A model generated the notes under the pieces. That model made no database searches and was not told the DNA's origin. It saw only the letters and a program-made list of their open reading frames with translations. Source: Victivallales bacterium (lineage in GTDB: Bacteria; Verrucomicrobiota; Lentisphaeria; Oligosphaerales; Oligosphaeraceae). Taken from it: a stretch of 5,547 nt of DNA. This document shows positions 1 to 4,476 of the stretch, piece after piece; the first letter of the stretch is position 1, and each line of letters opens with the position of its first letter. The stretch is taken from assembly GCA_017615955.1 (NCBI GenBank), contig JAFZZD010000880.1, positions 1 to 5,547 on the forward strand, read 5' to 3'. The translations under genes were made by a program, and so were the position numbers.

Positions 1-152
1 GCGCGTCTCGCGCTGGAAAGAACCGCTCACTCCGAATGTCGAATTATTAGTTGCTGAAGTAGCCCTGTACGGTTGCCGTGGTAGCCTGCGCGTCTCGCGC
101 CGGAAAGAACCATTCACTCCGAATGTCGAAATTATTCGTTGCTGATATAGCC
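1..152. repeat. Imperfect tandem duplication, 87-bp period (1-64 and 88-152)
   Basis: Bases 1-64 and 88-152 align almost end to end: the hairpin GCGCGTCTCGCGC, then GGAAAGAACC, TCACTCCGAATGTCGAA and TTGCTGA followed by TAGCC, with a handful of substitutions and one inserted A in the second copy. Each copy ends in a diverged GTAG- or ATAG-led hairpin (59-81, stem ACGG/CCGT; 147-164, stem CCAG/CTGG). The region is therefore an array of composite units, each a REP-like hairpin plus a ~45-bp spacer, comparable in layout to enterobacterial BIMEs. The first copy may extend to the left outside the window. Confidence 0.8.
81..103 (+). repeat. REP-like element, direct orientation
   Basis: The plus strand reads GTAG (81-84), CCTGCGCG, TCT loop, CGCGCCGG (to 103). 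The stem pairs except for one T/C mismatch, at the position where the inverted copy at 237-255 has a proper A-T pair. The same hairpin sequence begins the window at 1-16, its left half cut off by the edge. Confidence 0.65.
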
Positions 153-231
153 AGCACGTCCTGGGGCCTGAAAGAGCTGCCCCACAATTTGCGACAGGCA
201 ATCCATGGCAATTGTATCTTCTTGTGTAGTG

Positions 232-260
232 GTTCTCCAGCGCGAGACGCGCTGGCTACC
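232..260 (-). repeat. REP-like element just after the amidotransferase stop
   Basis: The minus strand shows GTAG (256-259), then CCAGCGCG, a TCT loop and CGCGCTGG (stem 237-255, perfect 8 bp). The flank to AGAACC also matches the direct copy at 80-111, apart from two substitutions and a 2-nt length difference, so it is an inverted copy of that unit. It begins 9 nt after the stop codon of the amidotransferase gene and may act as a 3'-end stabiliser; no T-run follows. Confidence 0.65.
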
Positions 261-268
261 TCCACACA

Positions 269-1306
269 CTACTGGTTCTGCTGAAAGTACCAGCGTGGCG
301 CGATTGCACCTGGGAGGCTGGCCTTTGTAGTGCGTTTTACGACCTTGAGGCGGCCTGCCTTGATTTCCTCGTGCACATATTGGAAGGTCAACATCGCCGC
401 CTCCTGTATGCTGCCTTTGGGCCAGAGCGACTCGATATTCATGTACATGTCGCCAATATGGTGCTCCTTGCCGTCGGACATAATCTCGTCAAGATGGCGT
501 ATCGCCTCCGCCCAAGGCATCGCCACGCACATGCGCGCCAATTTTCCTCCTATTGGCTTATAAGTGATCTGCCCTCTGCGCATGCAGACTGTACTTACGG
601 AAGGCACGGCGCTGACATTGTCCAAATCCTCGTCCTCCATTGCAAGGGCAGTTGTGGCCAGGTAGCAGGCATTTCCTTTGCGCCCCCACATCAAAGGCAT
701 GTTTATGCGGCATGCCGCCACCGCGTCAGGCTCCTTGACCGATACGCTCAGCCCCACTACTTCCGATGGCGCCTCCAGATAGGCCGCCCCCATCGCGCTG
801 GGCAAATCCATCCCTTTGCGCAGATGGTTCTCCGCTATCATGCCGCATAGCAGGTCGCTGGTATGCAAGGCGCGTCCATCTGGTATGCGTGGATATGCCT
901 TGTCCACATTCGGGTCATCCGTCAATGTGCGGAAGCGGTCGCCCGCGGCGGTCAGACGCTGGTATATCGCGGTGAAATCCCGTCCATCCGCAAACATTCC
1001 TGCCGCGCCATTGGCAATATACGCCACACTTTCATCCGTGGAAATAAATGGATGCGCCCACTCGTCGGATGGAATGCCAGGCGTGCGGCTGTGAGCAATG
1101 CCAATTGTGCCTGGCAGCGACAACGCATTTGTCCGCTTCAGCAGCTCCGCCAGATCGCCGCATACCTTCGCATAATACAACTTGCCTTCGTGTATTGTGG
1201 CAAGTCCAGTGTACTGCCCACCAGCGTAACCCTCTTCATTGCCAATCATCCTAAGCAGAATCGGCGCCGCCTGCTCATCGCCTATGTATGCCGCAACTGT
1301 ACACAT
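269..1306 (-). CDS. Stand-alone class II (Ntn-type) glutamine amidotransferase-like protein
   Basis: Class II glutamine amidotransferases release ammonia from glutamine using an N-terminal cysteine nucleophile exposed by removal of Met. Here the protein begins Met-Cys-Thr-Val, so Cys2 is correctly placed, and an AGGAG ribosome site 7 nt upstream fixes this start. Further signs are GGQYTGLA (29-36), like the RGQxSAG/GYDSAG segment of the family; GIAHSRT (69-75), matching the GlmS HTRW region with R74 as the glutamine carboxylate-binding arginine; and ANG (98-100), matching the Asn-Gly of the oxyanion hole. YLATTALAM (215-223) followed by VCMRRGQITY (240-249) resembles the end of a GlmS glutaminase domain. 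No sugar isomerase (SIS), PRTase or asparagine synthetase domain follows; instead there is an unrecognised tail of about 85-95 residues containing two Trp (W265, W295). The acceptor is therefore unknown; a partner subunit or a glutaminase/amidohydrolase role are both possible. Fold assignment is good, function open. Confidence 0.85.
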   Translation of the reverse strand: MCTVAAYIGDEQAAPILLRMIGNEEGYAGGQYTGLATIHEGKLYYAKVCGDLAELLKRTNALSLPGTIGIAHSRTPGIPSDEWAHPFISTDESVAYIANGAAGMFADGRDFTAIYQRLTAAGDRFRTLTDDPNVDKAYPRIPDGRALHTSDLLCGMIAENHLRKGMDLPSAMGAAYLEAPSEVVGLSVSVKEPDAVAACRINMPLMWGRKGNACYLATTALAMEDEDLDNVSAVPSVSTVCMRRGQITYKPIGGKLARMCVAMPWAEAIRHLDEIMSDGKEHHIGDMYMNIESLWPKGSIQEAAMLTFQYVHEEIKAGRLKVVKRTTKASLPGAIAPRWYFQQNQ

Positions 1307-1313
1307 TTGTTTG

Positions 1314-1318
1314 CTCCT
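1314..1318 (-). promoter_or_regulatory. Shine-Dalgarno site of the amidotransferase gene
   Basis: On the minus strand AGGAG lies 7 nt before the ATG at 1304-1306. It decides the start codon and so places cysteine at position 2, as the enzyme family requires. It also shows that this genome uses Shine-Dalgarno initiation, in contrast to the lyase gene upstream, where none is visible. Confidence 0.85.
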
Positions 1319-1367
1319 ATTTTTATGCTAAAGGTAATTGCAAAACTATTGGCATTGCAAGCCTTTT

Positions 1368-1391
1368 CCGCTGGCTGAAGCCAGCGGCTAC
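1368..1391 (-). repeat. REP-like element: GTAG plus perfect 8-bp hairpin
   Basis: On the minus strand the sequence is GTAG directly followed by CCGCTGGC, a TTCA loop and GCCAGCGG: a perfect 8-bp stem with a 4-nt loop. A tetranucleotide GTAG at the 5' foot of a short palindrome is the known architecture of REP elements mobilised by TnpA-REP (RAYT) Y1 transposases. It lies between the lyase stop and the amidotransferase start. No T-run follows on either strand in the orientation needed for an intrinsic terminator, although it could still slow polymerase or protect the 3' end of the lyase transcript. Confidence 0.6.
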
Positions 1392-1436
1392 GATATTTAA
1401 TGTCGTGGCGCGGGAATTTTGAAATTGGCTTGCTAG

Positions 1437-1458
1437 TCTAGAATCCTAGGAATCTAGA
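1437..1458. repeat. 22-bp near-palindrome with 8-bp periodicity over the lyase stop codon
   Basis: The 22 bp starting and ending in TCTAGA, centred on CCTAGG, are palindromic at 20 of 22 positions. Read on the minus strand the region is also three octamers in a row, TTCTAGAT, TCCTAGGA and TTCTAGAC, and the first TAG is the lyase stop codon, with a second in-frame TAG seven codons on. There is no T-run, so it is not a standard terminator. Role unknown. Confidence 0.6.
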
Positions 1459-4312
1459 ACTCCAACGAGGGCAGGAACCATGTTTCGGCATCGGGCTGGG
1501 CAGCGAAGCCAGTGTATCCTGCTTTGGTGTAGATGTAGGTGTGTCCATCTGCCGCCTCCACCTTGAGTATGGGGTATGCCCTCTGTATTTTGTCATCGCC
1601 TGTAACTATAAGAGCCTGTCCCTGCCATTTGCAATTGGAGACATCGCCGTCCACCTCAAACCAGGAGGATTCCATGCCATTATTTCTGGTCCTGATTTCA
1701 AGGATCTTGCCTGAGAGAGCCTGCTTTGCGCACTGAAGTGCCTTGCTGCCCGACTTCAACTTCGTGCCCTGGAGCATGAATGTGGCGCCGTCACACAGCA
1801 CAGCCGCCACTGCCGCATCCGTCTCAATGCCGGCAAAGGCAGTGCTTTTGCCTTCCGCGAATATCACAATGTCCGTTCCCAATGTGGTATTGATCTGCAC
1901 TGCGGTGGCTTCGTCTGGCAGTTCCTGCATTTGCATGCCCTTGACTAGCTGGTGGCCTTCCTTGTAGCCGCAGAAGACGCTGGCGAATGTGTCCAGCTGC
2001 GGGCCTTTGCGCAGACGCCTGATGTATGGCAAGGTGGTGCCTCTGTCCTTGTTTTGGCTGTCCCTCTGGCCCCAGTCCTGGCTTATGCTTGCAAGTTCGC
2101 CCTTTGCTCCTGGAGAGAATGCTGTGAATCTATAGTCTTCTGCCAGTTTCCAGGTGATGGACCATGGCTTTGCTCCATAAGGCGCATTGTTCTGCATTGG
2201 CGGCGTAACATCAAAGTCATTGTTTGGTCCATGGAAAATGTATTCACGTTTCTTGCCGCCCTGCACCTTGAACAAATCCAGCAGATAATCGCCATGCTCG
2301 CCATGAGAAATCTGCAATATGGTGCGCTGGTATGTGCTTGCCTTCTTGTAAGCCTGGGAACTCGCCCGCATTGCCTTGATGCGCGGCATGGTGGCATAGA
2401 AATGAAAACTGCCCTTGCGCTCTGATGTATTGAGCTGGTCCTTGCCGTCAATCATCACGAGATTATGGGCCAGTGTGCGGACCGTCATCTTCTTGTCAGG
2501 ATGGTCCCACAGATATCCCAGGTCGCCAAGCAGCTCGTGTCCGTCCTTCCAGTAATAGAGGTTCAGACTGTCCCTATGGTGGTGGTTGCCCCAGTTGGAC
2601 GCGTCCAGCACAGTCATGCCTTGCCGCCCGTTTTCTCCCAGCCTGAAGATGCCCTGCGCAAGATATGGAAATACCATGTCAGGCAAGGCAAAAGTGGCGT
2701 CCTTGTCAGACTGCTGCCCGCCGTAGAAAACCGACACATTCGTTGATTTTTTCAATGAACCGAAAATCTCGTCCCTTAATGCGGAATATTCTGGTTTAGG
2801 GAATGTCAGTGCAATAAGTTCTGCATAAGAGGGCAGCATTTTAGTCGTCAAATATGAATCCGCTATTGGCGGATAAAGCAAGTCGCCCTGCAATGTCCAC
2901 ACCATCGCCTGCCAGCACTCGCCAAAACGGGTCTCCTTGCAGACATTGAAATGAGCCAGCCTCCTGGCATTTGCAGGCGGCGTGTATGCAAGAGGCTCTG
3001 TGTAGTCCCTAAAGATATAGGCGAATGGAACAAGGCCAGCCATGGTCATGTTCGCGTATGCGGCGGATTCAGATGTGCCGCCATCCTTCAGGAACCATTC
3101 ATTGACAGTCTGCACAAAGCCATTGAGCGCAAAGCGCACCATATCAGGTATGCCCAGCACAATGCCGACTGAGGCCGCCCCCGCCAGATTGGAGACGGAC
3201 TTGTTGTTGATGCTCTTGTCCGCACAGAGCAGATATGCCAATTCCAGAAGAAGATTCTCCTCGATGTGCCTGCGTTGCTGCTCAGAATAGATGTCTTCCC
3301 CGTTTTTGTCCTTCGCGTTGTATGAAATGTCGTATGCCTCGGCGCAGATTTGCGCTGGACGGCCATCCATTCCCGCAGTGGTTGTCCTTGAGGCAGACCA
3401 ATATCCAGTATGCAGCCTGCGGTCAGGCTTGTTTGGCTTGGTGACAATCTCGTCGCAAGGCAGTTCAAACAGGTTTTTCGCCGCCTCGCGTGGTGGGCAG
3501 TCCGTATATTCGTTGTATGTGTAGCCAGCTCTGATCAGGTATTTGGGCACCCTGTCCGCCAACTTAAGCAGGACAAGTCTGATGGTCTCCGCATATTCCG
3601 GCTTTGGATTCAAAGCGTAGGCCGTGGTCAGTGAATGCAACCCAGACAGCACATGGCTCAGCTTGTTCCTGCGAATGACACCTGACGGACTGGACAGCGA
3701 CTTGTACTTGAAGCACTCGAACGGCTCGGTGTCAATGAAAGTAAAGACCTGCTCTGGGTCCCACTTGCTGCGGATGCTGATTGTTTCAGGATATTTTTCG
3801 TTGGGGAATATGGTTTTACAGTGCGGGCATAGCAACTCGTCAGGCTTCTGGTAGTTCCATTTCCAGTCATTGTTTGGAAGCCAGCGGAGCCCCTTGTCCC
3901 TGCAGGCGGGGCATGGCGTCTGGCCGCCAGGGGTGGTGCGGGGAATTGTCATATCCAGATATTCCGGGGTAAATTCGCGGACTATCCTGTCTCCTGCCCT
4001 GCCAGCGGTTCCAGCAAACCTTCTTGCCCACTGGAATTTTGCCATATTGTTTTTGGCATTCACCAAATCCTGGGTTTTCAAGACGGAAGCTGGATGCACG
4101 ACCTCACTGCCGAATCGCTGCCACTGGCTAATGTCATTGCATTCGTTGTACGGAAAATACAGCTCGCTCCCAAACGCAAACGTCAACGCAAAGGCGCAGA
4201 AACAAATCAACGCAGAGACGCAAAGACGCAGAGGCGCGAAGATATCAACGCAGAGGCGCAAAAACGCAGAGGCACAGGGATGTTTTTTAATTATGTCTTC
4301 TGTCATTTTCAC
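1454..4312 (-). CDS. Exported heparinase II/III-family polysaccharide lyase-like protein
   Basis: Likely an exported enzyme cleaving an acidic polysaccharide by beta-elimination; the substrate cannot be inferred. Numbering is from the GTG at 4312; an ATG two codons later (4306) is at least as likely. Neither has a Shine-Dalgarno sequence, and an in-frame TAA lies a few codons upstream. Residues 1-48 look like a signal peptide: charged start with KKH, hydrophobic stretch around 33-47, possible cleavage near AFG/S. C134, C137, C162 and C165 form a CPAC/CPHC pair, probably a metal site. Residues ~200-520 are helix-rich, as expected for the (alpha/alpha) toroid; N375 and Y419 (in SESAAY) are candidate catalytic residues. 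From ~555 comes the heparinase II/III beta-sandwich, with the signature NWGNHHHRDSLNLYYW (573-588) followed by GHELLGDLGY. The total of 952 residues is long for the family, leaving a poorly recognised C-terminal ~250 residues, mostly beta-like. Codons 13-43 are made of octamer repeats. Family assignment is good; activity is inferred. Confidence 0.88.
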   Translation of the reverse strand: MKMTEDIIKKHPCASAFLRLCVDIFAPLRLCVSALICFCAFALTFAFGSELYFPYNECNDISQWQRFGSEVVHPASVLKTQDLVNAKNNMAKFQWARRFAGTAGRAGDRIVREFTPEYLDMTIPRTTPGGQTPCPACRDKGLRWLPNNDWKWNYQKPDELLCPHCKTIFPNEKYPETISIRSKWDPEQVFTFIDTEPFECFKYKSLSSPSGVIRRNKLSHVLSGLHSLTTAYALNPKPEYAETIRLVLLKLADRVPKYLIRAGYTYNEYTDCPPREAAKNLFELPCDEIVTKPNKPDRRLHTGYWSASRTTTAGMDGRPAQICAEAYDISYNAKDKNGEDIYSEQQRRHIEENLLLELAYLLCADKSINNKSVSNLAGAASVGIVLGIPDMVRFALNGFVQTVNEWFLKDGGTSESAAYANMTMAGLVPFAYIFRDYTEPLAYTPPANARRLAHFNVCKETRFGECWQAMVWTLQGDLLYPPIADSYLTTKMLPSYAELIALTFPKPEYSALRDEIFGSLKKSTNVSVFYGGQQSDKDATFALPDMVFPYLAQGIFRLGENGRQGMTVLDASNWGNHHHRDSLNLYYWKDGHELLGDLGYLWDHPDKKMTVRTLAHNLVMIDGKDQLNTSERKGSFHFYATMPRIKAMRASSQAYKKASTYQRTILQISHGEHGDYLLDLFKVQGGKKREYIFHGPNNDFDVTPPMQNNAPYGAKPWSITWKLAEDYRFTAFSPGAKGELASISQDWGQRDSQNKDRGTTLPYIRRLRKGPQLDTFASVFCGYKEGHQLVKGMQMQELPDEATAVQINTTLGTDIVIFAEGKSTAFAGIETDAAVAAVLCDGATFMLQGTKLKSGSKALQCAKQALSGKILEIRTRNNGMESSWFEVDGDVSNCKWQGQALIVTGDDKIQRAYPILKVEAADGHTYIYTKAGYTGFAAQPDAETWFLPSLEF
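4185..4276. repeat. Octamer repeat array inside the lyase signal-peptide region (left array)
   Basis: This is the same octamer family in opposite orientation to the array at 4351-4476; on the plus strand it reads AACGCAGA, GACGCAGA, GGCGCAGA and close variants. The octamer register holds from 4185 to 4240 with one degenerate unit (AACAAATC at 4201-4208), continues after a GATATC linker at 4241-4246, and fades at GGCACA (4271-4276). It lies wholly within the lyase coding sequence, at codons 13-43. Because 8 is not a multiple of 3, successive octamers are read in all three frames, giving a recurring Ser-Ala, Leu-Arg, Leu-Cys-Val pattern in the protein. Confidence 0.88.
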
Positions 4313-4324
4313 AACTGTTTTGCT

Positions 4325-4330
4325 ATTTTA
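4325..4330 (-). promoter_or_regulatory. Possible -10 hexamer of the lyase gene
   Basis: The minus strand reads TAAAAT here, five of six matches to TATAAT, in the only AT-rich stretch between the two octamer arrays. A transcript starting about 7 nt downstream would have a leader of roughly 6-12 nt before the GTG/ATG start, which would fit the absence of a Shine-Dalgarno site. No -35 hexamer is seen at normal spacing (the sequence there is GGAGAG), and AT-rich DNA yields such hexamers by chance, so this is weak. Confidence 0.22.
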
Positions 4331-4350
4331 TGAGAACAATTAAAAAACTC

Positions 4351-4476
4351 TCCGCGCCTCTGCGCCTCTGCGCCTCTGCGTTAAAAAAATCTCTGCGCCT
4401 CTGCGTCTCTGCGCCTCTGCGTCTCTGCGCCTCTGCGTTAATTTTTTCTGCGCCTCTGCGTTGATATCTCTGCGCC
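4351..4476. repeat. Octamer tandem repeat array TCTGCGYC (right array)
   Basis: Three blocks of an 8-bp repeat, read on the plus strand. Block one (about 4359-4382) is TCTGCGCC twice, then TCTGCGTT. After an A-run, block two (4392-4439) has six octamers alternating TCTGCGCC and TCTGCGTC and ending in TCTGCGTT. After AATTTTT, block three (4447-4476) has TCTGCGCC, TCTGCGTT, a GATATC linker and a last TCTGCGCC. Blocks one and two end in TCTGCGTT followed by an A- or T-rich spacer, so the array is built of higher-order units. The last octamer ends at 4476, directly against the flavodiiron stop codon at 4477-4479. Such repeats are scattered in intergenic DNA of PVC-type genomes; a function is not known to me. 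Confidence 0.9.

Larger units (their letters stand above)
4233..4476. repeat. Inverted repeat with 30-bp arms around the lyase start region
   Basis: The 30 bp at 4233-4262 match the reverse complement of 4447-4476 at 27 of 30 positions by hand alignment, including an uninterrupted identical core of 21 bp that contains GATATC. The arms belong to the two opposed octamer arrays. Between them lie the lyase start codons, the presumed promoter and most of the right array. It may be two independent insertions in opposite orientation or one inverted duplication. A hairpin this wide would be stable only as single-stranded DNA or RNA. Confidence 0.8.

Noticed and set aside
47..284. Small ORFs of about 70 codons on both strands
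   Set aside because: They translate the REP-like hairpins and spacer duplications, overlap each other on opposite strands, and lack ribosome sites. Similar peptides from both strands simply reflect the inverted repeat.
1337..1360. Direct heptamer ATTGCAA at 1337-1343 and 1354-1360 as an operator pair
   Set aside because: Two 7-mers 17 bp apart in AT-rich DNA upstream of the amidotransferase gene could be chance; no dyad symmetry or known regulator consensus supports it.
371..1378. Plus-strand ORFs of 159 and 171 codons (371-850 and 863-1378)
   Set aside because: Both are antisense to the amidotransferase gene, have no ribosome site seen and no family resemblance; the second even runs through the REP-like hairpin.
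1368..1387. Rho-independent terminator for the lyase gene
   Set aside because: The stem is strong, but on the minus strand it is followed by AAAAGG rather than a T-run. The TTTT flank lies on the wrong side, so the REP-like reading with GTAG at its foot fits better.
4185..4476. CRISPR array
   Set aside because: The repeat unit is 8 bp, mostly contiguous, with A/T-run spacers of under 10 bp and no unique 30-40 bp spacers or cas genes.
4233..4476. Insertion sequence or MITE bounded by the inverted repeats
   Set aside because: There is no transposase, no target-site duplication visible at the outer ends, and the supposed interior contains the start of a real gene; opposed octamer arrays explain it more simply.
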